A DNA stretch of 64,000 nucleotides. It comes from Cyclobacteriaceae bacterium (lineage in GTDB: Bacteria > Bacteroidota > Bacteroidia > Cytophagales > Cyclobacteriaceae). Below are positions 34,120-43,881 of this stretch, piece by piece (positions within the stretch are counted from its first letter, which is position 1; each line of letters begins with the position of its first letter). Location of the stretch: positions 1 through 64,000 of the forward strand of contig JAEUUJ010000002.1 of NCBI GenBank assembly GCA_016786495.1, in the 5' to 3' direction. Made by a program: the position numbers and the translations under genes. The notes below the pieces were generated by a model that was not told the DNA's origin, searched no databases, and saw nothing but the letters and a program-made list of their open reading frames with translations.

Positions 34120-34893
34120 TCAGGTGGTGGCTTTTACGAGAAAGCTATGGATAAGATTCACCGTCTCGGCTTCTTTTTCAAACATGCCCATGTGTGCGGC
34201 ATCCCGGACAATGTGAAGATTGGATTTGGTGGCCAATTTGGCCTGTTTTTGCAACGTTTCTACCGGAATCACGGTGTCTTTCTCTCCTGCAACGAAGATT
34301 ATCGGTTTATTAAATTTTTGGATAACGCCTGTTAGGTCAGGGCGGTCGCGCATTGCTTTCGCGTAGCCGATCAATGTCGCTTGTCTGGTTTGCAGGGCCA
34401 TCTTCACCGCGGCCGGAATGTCGGGGTGTGCTTTATCGTAAAACAGTGGGGGGATAAACGTTTCAATGAAGGGTTCAACTCCATTCTTCGTAACAAATTC
34501 AATGACCTTGTTACGCGAAGCTTTCCGCTCATCACTATCCGCGTAAGCCGTAGAATGAAACAACCCAAATGCCGAAAACAATTCCGGCTGTTGATTTACC
34601 ATAGCCAGTGTGACGTATCCGCCCAGGCTATGTCCGATGGGTATGCATTGCTTTATCTTCAAACTTGTCAGAAGCTTGCGAATAGCGCTCGCAGCATCTG
34701 CTACTGAAAAGTTATCGGGTAATGGGGTACTTTGACCAAAACCCGGAAGATCGACTGAAATAACGCGGAAATCGTTGGCAAGTTGTTTTCCAAAACGCGA
34801 CCAGACCTCGTGCGTTTCGCAGAACCCATGAATCAATATTACCGGGAATCCTTCACCATGGTCGGTATAGAAAACATCAGCAGCCTCAGGCAT
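34120..34893 (-). CDS. Alpha/beta hydrolase
   Basis: 257 aa. Catalytic triad: nucleophile in GHSLGGY, acid in GEKDTVIP and His in DAAHMGMFE. The oxyanion motif ILIHGFCET comes near the start. It matches the esterase/lipase or haloperoxidase-like group, with the substrate undefined. It overlaps the 3' end of dxs by 8 bp and is read from the same strand, so it is cotranscribed with dxs. Confidence 0.92.
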   Translation of the reverse strand: MPEAADVFYTDHGEGFPVILIHGFCETHEVWSRFGKQLANDFRVISVDLPGFGQSTPLPDNFSVADAASAIRKLLTSLKIKQCIPIGHSLGGYVTLAMVNQQPELFSAFGLFHSTAYADSDERKASRNKVIEFVTKNGVEPFIETFIPPLFYDKAHPDIPAAVKMALQTRQATLIGYAKAMRDRPDLTGVIQKFNKPIIFVAGEKDTVIPVETLQKQAKLATKSNLHIVRDAAHMGMFEKEAETVNLIHSFLVKATT

Positions 34894-36808
34894 GCTTAAC
34901 TGCTTTCAACATCTCCATCACGGCCTTTTCGATGTGTTCCGGATCAAATCCCGCCTCGTGTTGAAGTTCGATTTGTTCGCCATGCTCAATCACCGCATCC
35001 GGGATACCGAGACGTTTTACATCTGCCGTGTAGTGATGGTCGGCCATGAATTCGAGCACTGCGCTTCCAAAGCCACCGTCCACACATCCATCTTCAACCG
35101 TAATAACTTTCGTGTATTTGCTGAAAACTTCGTGCAGGAGCTTCTCATCAATGGGTTTTACAAACCGCATGTCGAAGTGACCAACACGGATATTTTGCTT
35201 TTCGAGCTTTTCACAAACTTCCACCGCATAGTTGCCGATGTGGCCGATCGTTAGAATTGCCAGATCATCGCCATTGCGAAGTTTGCGGCCCGTACCAATT
35301 TCAATTTCTTCAAACGGAGTTCTCCATTCGGGCATTACACCCTGACCCCTCGGGTATCGGATTGAGAATGCCTGACCTTTTCTTGGCTTCGATGCCGTGT
35401 ACATCAGGTTTCTGAGTTCCTGTTCATTCATCGGAGCAGAAACGATCATGTTCGGAATACACCGGAAATAGGCGATGTCGTACGCACCGTGGTGTGTAGG
35501 ACCATCTGCGCCGGCAAATCCCGCGCGATCAAGACAGAAGTTCACCGGTAGGTCCTGAATGCATACATCGTGAATTACCTGGTCGTAGGCCCGCTGCATG
35601 AACGAACTGTAAATGTTGCAGAACGGAACCAGTCCCTGCGTGGCAAGACCAGCAGAAAACGTAACTGCGTGCTGTTCGGCAATACCGACATCAAATGCGC
35701 GGTCGGGCATTTCCTTCATCATGATATTCATCGATGAGCCCGAAGGCATTGCAGGAGTAATGCCCACAATTTTTCCATTGGCTTTTGCAAGCTCTACCAG
35801 CGTATGACCAAACACATCCTGATATTTAGGAGGCTGTGGTTTTTCGTGAACCTTCTTATAAATCTCGCCCGTGATTTTGTCGAACACTCCCGGTGCATGC
35901 CACGTGGTAGCGTTACCTTTTTCAGAAGGGCCGTAACCCTTTCCTTTTACGGTCACGCAGTGAAGAATTTTCGGGCCCTTAATATCTTTCAGATCATTCA
36001 ACACGCTGGTCAGATGATTAACATCGTGCCCGTCAACCGGACCGAAGTAACGCAGGTTGAGCGACTCAAATAAATTGCTTTGACTCAACAATGCCGACTT
36101 AATGCTATTCTCAATCTTCGAAACAATCTCCTGAGCATTCTTTCCAAAGTGAGAGAACTTACCCAGCATGTTCCAAACATCATCCTTCAGTTTGTTGTAT
36201 GTTTTGGATGTTGTGATATCGGTGAGATAATCCTTTAAAGCACCCACATTCGGATCAATCGACATACAGTTGTCGTTGAGGATGATCAGAACATTGGTGT
36301 CAGATACTCCGGCATGATTAAGGCCTTCAAACGCCATTCCTCCGGTTAAGGCACCGTCACCGATTACTGCGATATGTTGTTTGTCTGTTAGCCCGAGATA
36401 CTTCGAAGCCACGGCCATGCCTAAGGCTGCTGAAACCGATGTTGAAGAGTGGCCTACGCCAAACGTATCGTATTCACTTTCTTTCCGTTTGGGGAACCCT
36501 GAAATACCACCGTACATCCGGTTGGTATGAAAAGCGTCTTTCCGGCCGGTTAGAATTTTATGACCATAGGCCTGGTGGCCTACATCCCACACGAGCTGGT
36601 CGTACGGAGTATTGAAAACATAATGGAGGGCAACCGTAAGTTCAACCACCCCGAGGCTGGCACCAAAATGACCTCCATACACCGACACGTTATCAATAAT
36701 AAAGTGTCGAAGTTCATCACAAAGCTGCACGAGCTGTGCCTGATCGAGTTTTTTAAGGTCGGCAGGGCTGTTGATTTTCTTCAGTAGTGGCCCGGGAGTT
36801 ATCAGCAT
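34886..36808 (-). CDS. dxs: 1-deoxy-D-xylulose-5-phosphate synthase
   Basis: 640 aa, standard length. Thiamine-diphosphate enzyme that joins pyruvate and glyceraldehyde-3-phosphate in the first step of the MEP isoprenoid pathway. Visible: HVGHQAYGHKILTGR-like block (WDVGHQAYGHKILTGR), TPP motif GDGALTGGMAFEGLNHAG with INDN, catalytic Glu region VGIAEQHAVTFSAG and the C-terminal transketolase fold. The organism therefore uses the MEP route. It is followed by an alpha/beta hydrolase with an 8-bp overlap. Confidence 0.96.
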   Translation of the reverse strand: MLITPGPLLKKINSPADLKKLDQAQLVQLCDELRHFIIDNVSVYGGHFGASLGVVELTVALHYVFNTPYDQLVWDVGHQAYGHKILTGRKDAFHTNRMYGGISGFPKRKESEYDTFGVGHSSTSVSAALGMAVASKYLGLTDKQHIAVIGDGALTGGMAFEGLNHAGVSDTNVLIILNDNCMSIDPNVGALKDYLTDITTSKTYNKLKDDVWNMLGKFSHFGKNAQEIVSKIENSIKSALLSQSNLFESLNLRYFGPVDGHDVNHLTSVLNDLKDIKGPKILHCVTVKGKGYGPSEKGNATTWHAPGVFDKITGEIYKKVHEKPQPPKYQDVFGHTLVELAKANGKIVGITPAMPSGSSMNIMMKEMPDRAFDVGIAEQHAVTFSAGLATQGLVPFCNIYSSFMQRAYDQVIHDVCIQDLPVNFCLDRAGFAGADGPTHHGAYDIAYFRCIPNMIVSAPMNEQELRNLMYTASKPRKGQAFSIRYPRGQGVMPEWRTPFEEIEIGTGRKLRNGDDLAILTIGHIGNYAVEVCEKLEKQNIRVGHFDMRFVKPIDEKLLHEVFSKYTKVITVEDGCVDGGFGSAVLEFMADHHYTADVKRLGIPDAVIEHGEQIELQHEAGFDPEHIEKAVMEMLKAVKHA

Positions 36809-36938
36809 TTACGGTGTTTTTTCTATTAACAGCCAATTAAGTTAAAGGTTTAAAACGCATACGCAAAGTGCTGTGTTTCAGAACCAGGTGCAAAGATAGA
36901 TATTTCCGGCAGGTCGGAATTTTATGGTGGATTATGGG

Positions 36939-36946
36939 TAAATTTG
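36939..36946 (+). promoter_or_regulatory. TAnnTTTG -7 box for scpA
   Basis: TAAATTTG followed by C, 20 bp ahead of the scpA ATG at 36966. No good TTG at 17-23 nt upstream. Confidence 0.45.
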
Positions 36947-36965
36947 CCGTTCGATTTTTGGGGAT

Positions 36966-37760
36966 ATGACGGCACAGGACAATTTTGAGGTAAAACTCCC
37001 GCTTTTTGAAGGGCCTTTCGACCTTCTCCTGTTTTTTATTGAACGGGACGAGTTGGACATCTATGATATTCCCATTTCCCGTATCACCAAGGATTTTCTG
37101 GACTACCTCCATCATTTGGAGCAGTTGAACGTAGATGTTGCCAGCGAATTTATTCTGGTAGCCGCTACGTTGATGCGTATCAAATCAAAAATGTTACTGC
37201 CGCGTCCACAGATTGACGAGCAGGGCAACGAGATTGACCCGCGCGAAGAACTTGTTAAGCATCTTCTGGAGTACAAGAAGTATAAATCGGTGATCGACAG
37301 CTTCCACAAAATGGAAGAAATCGAGCTGATGAAGGAGAAGCGCGGCAACCTGATGAAGGAACTGAAAGTGTTAGCGGAAAGCAGCAACGTGGAAGCCGAA
37401 CTTCAGGATGTTGACTTGTTCAAGCTGATGACGGTTTTTGAAAAAGTTCTCAAGCGCCAGGAAGAAGAAAAGAATAAACCGGTTCACCAGGTTATTCAAT
37501 ATCCCTATACGATTGAAGGGCAGCGTGAATTCCTGCTCGGTCAGGTAACAACGAAAAAGCGTGTATCGTTTATGGAGATCGTTGAAACCTATCAAACCCG
37601 CATTGCGCTGATTTTTAATTTCCTCGCAATACTGGATTTGTTAGCGCAAGGGATGCTCGCCATTCAGGTGGGGGAAGGTTATAACAATTTCTGGATCACC
37701 GACCCGGAAACCGCGAAGGAAGAGCAACAACCTTCCGAGACTGAAACGCCAACAGTCTGA
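36966..37760 (+). CDS. scpA: Segregation and condensation protein A
   Basis: 264 aa. ScpA is the kleisin that bridges SMC heads with ScpB in chromosome condensation. Family hallmarks: FEGPFDLLLFFIERDELDIYDIPI at the N-terminus (about residues 15-38), MRIKSKMLLPRP, and a winged-helix C-terminus (VSFMEIVETYQTRIALIFNF, LDLLAQG). scpB is not in the window. Convergent with the TolC gene (1-bp gap). Confidence 0.94.
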   Translation: MTAQDNFEVKLPLFEGPFDLLLFFIERDELDIYDIPISRITKDFLDYLHHLEQLNVDVASEFILVAATLMRIKSKMLLPRPQIDEQGNEIDPREELVKHLLEYKKYKSVIDSFHKMEEIELMKEKRGNLMKELKVLAESSNVEAELQDVDLFKLMTVFEKVLKRQEEEKNKPVHQVIQYPYTIEGQREFLLGQVTTKKRVSFMEIVETYQTRIALIFNFLAILDLLAQGMLAIQVGEGYNNFWITDPETAKEEQQPSETETPTV

Positions 37761-37761
37761 T

Positions 37762-39078
37762 CTATTTCAACAGGCTTCCGTTCAGCCGGAGCAATTCTGT
37801 CTCAGCAACTTTGGTATTGTATCGCGCAGCGATCAGACGGTTGTAGGCTTCCGCCAGGCTTTGTTGCGCTGTACGAAGTTCAATGAATGTGGCCACTCCC
37901 CGTTTAAAGCTCTCTAACGCGATCGAAACGTTTTCGCGTGCAAGAGAAATGTTCTCTTCTTCTATTACCAGAATTTTCTTCGTGTTGTCGTAATTCACAT
38001 ACGCATTTCTGACTGCCACGTCAACCGACTGCTTTTGCTGGTTGTAGAGGAGTTCTTGTCTGCGCACGTTAATCCGCGCTTGCTGAACATTGCGGGTGAT
38101 GTTGAATCCATTCAGAATCGGCAGGGTCATGGAGAAGCCGTACGTAAAGCCATTAATCTGACTTTCGAGCGAGGAGAATGGGTTGATCAGCTTGGTGTTG
38201 TTTGTTTTTGAATAATTGTAGGCTCCGTTGAAATTAATGATGGGCGAACGACTTGCGCGGCTTTCGCGCAGCATCAGGCTGGCGATCTCGCGGTTCTTGT
38301 CGGTACTCAATAGTTGATAGTTTTTATTCTCAATGTCCGCCGAAATTTCCGGCTCCCGGATGTCCAGATTGATCAGGATTGTATCCGCTACGTCGTAGTT
38401 GGCAGGAAGTCTGAGCCCAACCAGTCCATTGAGTTGATCTTTCAATTGGGCAATTAAGGTTTCCTGTTGGATAGCCAGCGTGCGCTGTGCGTTCAAATCG
38501 ACTTTTGCCTGCAGCAATTCCGGTCGCGCGCCTATGCCGACATCAACCTTACGATCGGCAACTTTAACACGTTCTTCGTTTACCGACATGAGCTCCTGAA
38601 TGGCCTTCAACTGTTGTTTCTGTCGGACAATGTTGTAATAATTAACAATCACGGCAGAGATTGAATTAACCATTTGGTTCTTCACGTTCAATTCTCCCTG
38701 GGCGGCAATCTGCTCCAGCCGCTCGCGCGTTGCAAACATTTTTGTTCCATCAAAAAGTGTCCACACAGCCTGAAGCGAAGCAGTGGCGTTATTTGATTTT
38801 GCGTCACCGCTAACGTTTCTCGATTCATCCGCGAATGCGAATTCCTGATGATTTGAATTCCAATTGGTGGCAGCCGTTCCGTTTAGCTGCGGAAGCAACG
38901 CTCCAACACTGTATTTTTCATCGGTCCGCGCCGAAAGGGAAAGATTTTGCGCCAATTGCACGTCGTAATTTTCTTTCAGCGCAAGCGCAATTGCTTCTTC
39001 CAGCGTAACCAATTCCTGCGCAACCCCCTGCTCACCGAAAACAAGGATCAACAGAACTACCAATAACCTAAACTTCAT
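37762..39078 (-). CDS. TolC-family outer-membrane efflux protein
   Basis: 438 aa from ATG 39078, which starts the signal peptide (MKFRLLVVLLILVFGEQGVAQ). Two outer-membrane-efflux repeats with coiled-coil helices (~40-215 and ~250-430). It forms the outer-membrane channel of the tripartite pump encoded upstream. It overlaps the RND gene by 11 bp and completes an adaptor-pump-channel operon. Confidence 0.93.
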   Translation of the reverse strand: MKFRLLVVLLILVFGEQGVAQELVTLEEAIALALKENYDVQLAQNLSLSARTDEKYSVGALLPQLNGTAATNWNSNHQEFAFADESRNVSGDAKSNNATASLQAVWTLFDGTKMFATRERLEQIAAQGELNVKNQMVNSISAVIVNYYNIVRQKQQLKAIQELMSVNEERVKVADRKVDVGIGARPELLQAKVDLNAQRTLAIQQETLIAQLKDQLNGLVGLRLPANYDVADTILINLDIREPEISADIENKNYQLLSTDKNREIASLMLRESRASRSPIINFNGAYNYSKTNNTKLINPFSSLESQINGFTYGFSMTLPILNGFNITRNVQQARINVRRQELLYNQQKQSVDVAVRNAYVNYDNTKKILVIEEENISLARENVSIALESFKRGVATFIELRTAQQSLAEAYNRLIAARYNTKVAETELLRLNGSLLK

Positions 39079-42000
39079 ACGCCAATTCATTTTTTGAGGC
39101 AGGAACTTCATCGCCAAATTCAATATGTTTTGGCTTTCGCGACAAGTATGAATACACCGCTGGAATTACAAACAATGTAAGCACAAGGGAGAACATGATA
39201 CCTCCCACGATCACAATTCCCAACGGCTGACGACTTGTGGAAGCTGCGCCAAGCGAAAGTGCAATCGGCAAGGTACCCAGCGCCATCGCTAAACTTGTCA
39301 TTAAAATCGGGCGAAGACGAAGTCGGGATGCCTCCAATACGGCCTCCATTTTAGAAAGACCCTCTTCGCGTTTCTGGTTTGCAAATTCGACAATCAAAAT
39401 ACCATTTTTTGTTACGAGGCCAATCAGCATAATCATACCGATCTGTGAAAATATGTTGATGGTTTGCCCGAAAATATAAAGGCAAATCAGTGCGCCCGGA
39501 ATGGCCAGCAACACCGTAACCATCACGATAATCGGATCGACAAAACTTTCAAACTGTGCAGACAGGATCAGATAGATGAGCAGCAACGCCAGGATGAAAG
39601 CAAACGTTGTATTGCTCGCGCTTTCAGCATAGTCGCGGGATGTTCCGGCTAACGAAGTGGTAAATGAATCATCAAGCAGTTTTGCTTTGATGTTTTCCAT
39701 AGCCTCAATACCATCGCCTACGGTTCGTCCGGGTGCTAATCCGGCAGAAATCGTTGCTGACTTGTACCGATTAAAGTGATACAGGGATGGCGGGGTTGTC
39801 GACTCCTCGATGGTTACGAGGTTGTCAATCGACACGAGTTCACCGGAACGGGTACGCACATACAGATTCTTCAAATCGCTTGGATCATCGCGGTTCACGC
39901 GCGATACCTGCCCCATCACCTGGTACTGTTTACCCTCTTTCGTAAAATACCCAAAGCGCAGGTTGCTGTACGCGAGCTGTAACGTTTGAGCGATGTCCTG
40001 AACGCTCACGCCTAATTGCGTTGCTTTAAGCCTGTTAATGCTAACCTTCAACTCAGGTTTATTGAATTTCAAGTCTACATCAACCGTTTGAAGGACCGGA
40101 TTGGAGTTTGCTGCTTCCAGAAATTTGGGAAGAACATCCCGCAGTTTGTCGAAATTATTGTTTTGAATTACGAATTGCACTGGCTGCCCGCCTCGCCTGT
40201 TAACCGAGATGGTTTGTTCCTGAATGGCAAAAGCTCGACCCTGCGGATACCGGCTCAGGTTGCGATTGACCATATCCACGATTTGCTGCTGGGACCTTTG
40301 CCTTTGCTCGGGATCCACGAGGGTTGCCCGTACGAACCCTGTATTTACGGAACCTGACCCGGTGAAACCCGGAGCGGTTACAGAAAGCGCAGTGCGATAT
40401 TCCGGAACCGAGTCCATAATTAACTGCGTGAGATCGTTCACGTAGTTATCCATGTACTCAAAAGCCGTTCCTTCGGGAGCCGTCAATTGCAGCCTGAACT
40501 GGTTACGGTCTTCCATGGGCGCGAGCTCCGACTGAAGATTGATCCCTGCAAAATACCCACCGACAATACAACAGATAATCAGCAGCACAGCAACCCAGCG
40601 GATTTTCATGAACGATGAAAGCCAGCGCTGATACGCGCTTTCCATTCCGGTAAAGAATGGTTCGGTAACACGGTAGAACCACGAGTGTACGCCTTGCTTT
40701 CCGGAAAGTTTTACACTTAATACTGGTGTCAGCGTAAGCGAAACAAAACATGAAATCAATACGGCTCCGGCAACAACAACTCCAAATTCACGGAATAATC
40801 GACCGGTAAATCCCTGCAAAAACAGGATCGGCAGAAACACGACCGCCAGTGTGACGGAGGTTGAAATAACCGCGAAGAAAATTTCCTTTGCTCCTTCCCG
40901 GGCCGCACGGTATTTATTCATACCCTGCTCAAGCTTCTTGTAAATGTTCTCCGTCACAACAATACCGTCATCTACTACTAGGCCGGTCGCGAGTACAATC
41001 CCCAGCATGGTTAGCACGTTTATTGAAAACCCACACAGGTACATGATAAAGAATGTTGAGATCAGCGAAACCGGAATATCAATCAGCGGACGCAAGGCGA
41101 TAATCGGGTCGCGGAAGAACAGGTAGATGATTAACACCACCAGTAAAAATGAAATCAACAGTGTTTCTTCCACTTCGGAAATCGACCGCTTGATGAACAC
41201 CGTTTGATCAAGCGCAATGTTGAGCGTGATGTCGGACGGCACTTCTTTTTCAATTTGGGCCATGCGCTTGTAAAACTCATCTGAGATGGAGACGTAGTTC
41301 GCACCCGGAAGCGGTACGATCGCCAGCCCAATCATTGGAATGCGGCTTTCGCGGAGTACCGACTCTTCATTTTCCGGACCCAAGACCGCCTGGCCAACAT
41401 CCTTTAACCGGATATCACCCGTTTCCGTGCCCGACTTAATAATGACGTTGCTGAAATCCTCCTCGGTATACAACCGACCGAAGGTTCTTACGGTTAATTC
41501 CGTATTGTTTCCATAAATCTTACCGGAAGGCAGTTCAACGTTTTCGCGGCTAAGCGCCTGCTGAACATCCAATGCTGTTAAGCTATATGCGCTCAATTTA
41601 GAAGGATCAAGCCAAATGCGCATGGCATATCTGCGTTCGCCCCACACCTGGATGCTGCTTACTCCGGGGATGGTCTGCAACCGCTCAACGAGTACGTTAT
41701 TACAATACTCTGTCAGCTCGAGTTGATCTCTTGTATTGCTCTGCACGGTCATTGAAATAATGGCGTCAGAGTTTGCATCGGCTTTCGAAACAACCGGTGG
41801 CGATGTTAGATCCTGCGGAAGTGAGCGTACGGCCTGCGAAACTTTATCGCGCACGTCATTCGCAGCCGCTTCCAGGTCAACGCTAAGCTCAAATTCTATG
41901 TTGATATTGCTTCTGCCAACACTGGAAGAAGAAGTGATGTTTTTAATTCCGGCAATACCGTTAATCGCCTTCTCAAGCGGCTCGGTGATTTGAGATTCAA

Positions 42001-42175
42001 TAATGTCGGCATTGGCACCTGAGTACGATGTGCTCACGTTCACGTTGGGCGGATCGATAGCCGGATAATCGCGGACCCCCAGAAAACTAAACCCGATCAC
42101 GCCAAACACAACAATGATGATGTTCATCACAATTGCGAATACCGGGCGCTTCAGACTTAATTCGGAAATATTCAT
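39068..42175 (-). CDS. RND efflux transporter, hydrophobe/amphiphile (HAE1) type
   Basis: 1035 aa, the normal AcrB/MexB size: 12 TM spans and two large periplasmic loops. Proton-relay aspartates are in TM4 (ATGLVVDDGIVVTENI). The N-terminus MNISELSLKRPVFAIVMNIIIV is typical of the family. A trimeric inner-membrane proton antiporter, probably exporting drugs, detergents or other amphiphiles. It lies 8 bp after the adaptor gene. Confidence 0.95.
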   Translation of the reverse strand: MNISELSLKRPVFAIVMNIIIVVFGVIGFSFLGVRDYPAIDPPNVNVSTSYSGANADIIESQITEPLEKAINGIAGIKNITSSSSVGRSNINIEFELSVDLEAAANDVRDKVSQAVRSLPQDLTSPPVVSKADANSDAIISMTVQSNTRDQLELTEYCNNVLVERLQTIPGVSSIQVWGERRYAMRIWLDPSKLSAYSLTALDVQQALSRENVELPSGKIYGNNTELTVRTFGRLYTEEDFSNVIIKSGTETGDIRLKDVGQAVLGPENEESVLRESRIPMIGLAIVPLPGANYVSISDEFYKRMAQIEKEVPSDITLNIALDQTVFIKRSISEVEETLLISFLLVVLIIYLFFRDPIIALRPLIDIPVSLISTFFIMYLCGFSINVLTMLGIVLATGLVVDDGIVVTENIYKKLEQGMNKYRAAREGAKEIFFAVISTSVTLAVVFLPILFLQGFTGRLFREFGVVVAGAVLISCFVSLTLTPVLSVKLSGKQGVHSWFYRVTEPFFTGMESAYQRWLSSFMKIRWVAVLLIICCIVGGYFAGINLQSELAPMEDRNQFRLQLTAPEGTAFEYMDNYVNDLTQLIMDSVPEYRTALSVTAPGFTGSGSVNTGFVRATLVDPEQRQRSQQQIVDMVNRNLSRYPQGRAFAIQEQTISVNRRGGQPVQFVIQNNNFDKLRDVLPKFLEAANSNPVLQTVDVDLKFNKPELKVSINRLKATQLGVSVQDIAQTLQLAYSNLRFGYFTKEGKQYQVMGQVSRVNRDDPSDLKNLYVRTRSGELVSIDNLVTIEESTTPPSLYHFNRYKSATISAGLAPGRTVGDGIEAMENIKAKLLDDSFTTSLAGTSRDYAESASNTTFAFILALLLIYLILSAQFESFVDPIIVMVTVLLAIPGALICLYIFGQTINIFSQIGMIMLIGLVTKNGILIVEFANQKREEGLSKMEAVLEASRLRLRPILMTSLAMALGTLPIALSLGAASTSRQPLGIVIVGGIMFSLVLTLFVIPAVYSYLSRKPKHIEFGDEVPASKNELAYEV

Positions 42176-42183
42176 CGTGAAAA

Positions 42184-43236
42184 TTATTTAGAAATTCTTT
42201 TTACGCTAACCTTTGCGTTTGGCTTAAGCACCATCAATCCGGTAGTAATCACCGTGTCACCCGCTTTCAATCCGTTTGTAATCTGTACAAACACCGAATC
42301 ACGCGCCCCGGTCTCCACTATATTAAACACAACGCTATCCTTACGAAGTACAGCCACTTGTTTGTTGCGGGCCGTTGAAATAACCGCTTGCGTAGGAATC
42401 AACAAGGCATCTGCCGTTTTACCCAACTGAAGACTTACCCGGGCAAATACTCCCGGAACAAGCTCCGTGTCAATTTTATCCACACGTGCACGGATACGCA
42501 GCGTTCGGGTTGTTTGTTCAACGCTGTTTTCAGTAGCGATTACCGTTGCCGCATGGTCGCGCTGGCCACCGTCTACGCGGAAGGTAATCAGGTCACCTTT
42601 CTTAACTTCCTTGGCATATTTCTCAGGAACCGAAAACTCGAGTTTCAATTCATCTACCTGCCGGATTACGGTGATGATGTCGGCTGGTGAAATGTATGCG
42701 CCCATACTCACATTTCTCAAACCAAGCTGGCCGGCATACGGGGCGCGAATTTCGGTTTTAACGATCGCAATCTCAGTCGCCTCAATGTCAACTTCGAGAG
42801 TCTCTACGTTGAGCTTTACCAAATCGTAGTCCTGCTGACTGATACCCTTGATCTCAAGCAACTGACGCTGGCGTTCCTCGGTGGTTTTCGCGATGGCCAA
42901 CTGCACTTTCAGTTTTTTCAGTTGGGCCTGAAGATCGCCATCAAAGAGCTTCACCAGCAACGCACCTTTTTGCACGGTCGTGCCTTCCGCGACATTTAGC
43001 TTCACAATACGACCGCTTACTTCTGCGCGAATTTGCGTTTGCTCCGAAGGCATGAGCGAACCGGGAACTTCAATCTTATCGCTGATACTCTGGTTGCGCA
43101 CAATAAATCCGTCAACCTCCGGTGTGCGCATTTGACGCGCCTGGCCGGTCGGAGGTACACCCTGTTTTTTGCCACAGCCCGCTACGATGGCACTGATAAA
43201 TAGGATAATTAAAAATTTCGAATACGATTTATTCAT
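42184..43236 (-). CDS. RND periplasmic adaptor (membrane fusion protein), lipoprotein
   Basis: 350 aa. Lipobox AIVAGC with Cys at residue 21, then a barrel-sandwich domain (ISGRIVKLNVAEGTTVQKG-type half-motifs: VSGRIVKLNVAEGTTVQKGA and IRAPYAGQLGLRNVSMGAYI), a coiled-coil hairpin between them, and a beta-barrel (~200-280). First gene of the pump operon. It connects the RND pump to the TolC-type channel. No local regulator gene is adjacent. Confidence 0.94.
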   Translation of the reverse strand: MNKSYSKFLIILFISAIVAGCGKKQGVPPTGQARQMRTPEVDGFIVRNQSISDKIEVPGSLMPSEQTQIRAEVSGRIVKLNVAEGTTVQKGALLVKLFDGDLQAQLKKLKVQLAIAKTTEERQRQLLEIKGISQQDYDLVKLNVETLEVDIEATEIAIVKTEIRAPYAGQLGLRNVSMGAYISPADIITVIRQVDELKLEFSVPEKYAKEVKKGDLITFRVDGGQRDHAATVIATENSVEQTTRTLRIRARVDKIDTELVPGVFARVSLQLGKTADALLIPTQAVISTARNKQVAVLRKDSVVFNIVETGARDSVFVQITNGLKAGDTVITTGLMVLKPNAKVSVKRISK

Positions 43237-43276
43237 TGACGTTCTGATGAATTAGTTCGGTGTTGGTGCCGGCAAA

Positions 43277-43879
43277 CTACTTTGCCATGGAGAGGAATTG
43301 TTCGTGAAGGCCAAGTACCTGAGGTATCAGGGGTGTGCTTTCGTCATTCCGGATTATATAGTCTGCCAGCTTCAATTTTTCCTCTTCCCTCAATTGATTG
43401 CGAATAATGTTTCTTACCTGTTGTTCCGTACGATGCTTATCGCGCTGGAGTACTCGTTTAATTCTCAGTTCTTCGGGCGCAGAAACTACGATAATCTTGT
43501 CGAGTGCCTGATTCGACTTCGCCTCAAATAATAAGGCGGCTTCTTTTAACACGTAACGGCCGGGTTGCTCCATCACCCACCGGCTGTAGTCTTCGCCCAC
43601 CCGCGGATGCACCAGGCTGTTTAACAATGCCAGTTTATCCGGATGGCTAAAAACGTGCTCTGCCAGATACTCCCGGTTCAGACTTCCATCTGAACGGAAC
43701 GACAATACTCCGAATTCTTTCTTGATGTGTGACACTAATATTCCATCGGTGGTCATTAAGGTCTTCGCTCGGCTGTCGGCATCATACACGGGCACTCCGA
43801 GTAATGCGAAAATGTGACAAACCAGAGACTTACCTGAGCCAATACCTCCGGTTACTCCTATCTGCAAAGGTTTTTTCAA
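43277..43879 (-). CDS. coaE: Dephospho-CoA kinase
   Basis: 200 aa. P-loop GVTGGIGSGKSLV at residues ~8-20, the CoA-binding DADSRAK and LVHPRVGEDY segments. It phosphorylates dephospho-CoA in the last step of CoA synthesis. Third gene of yajC-ybbR-coaE, with a 2-bp gap to ybbR. Confidence 0.95.
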   Translation of the reverse strand: MKKPLQIGVTGGIGSGKSLVCHIFALLGVPVYDADSRAKTLMTTDGILVSHIKKEFGVLSFRSDGSLNREYLAEHVFSHPDKLALLNSLVHPRVGEDYSRWVMEQPGRYVLKEAALLFEAKSNQALDKIIVVSAPEELRIKRVLQRDKHRTEQQVRNIIRNQLREEEKLKLADYIIRNDESTPLIPQVLGLHEQFLSMAK

Positions 43880-43881
43880 AT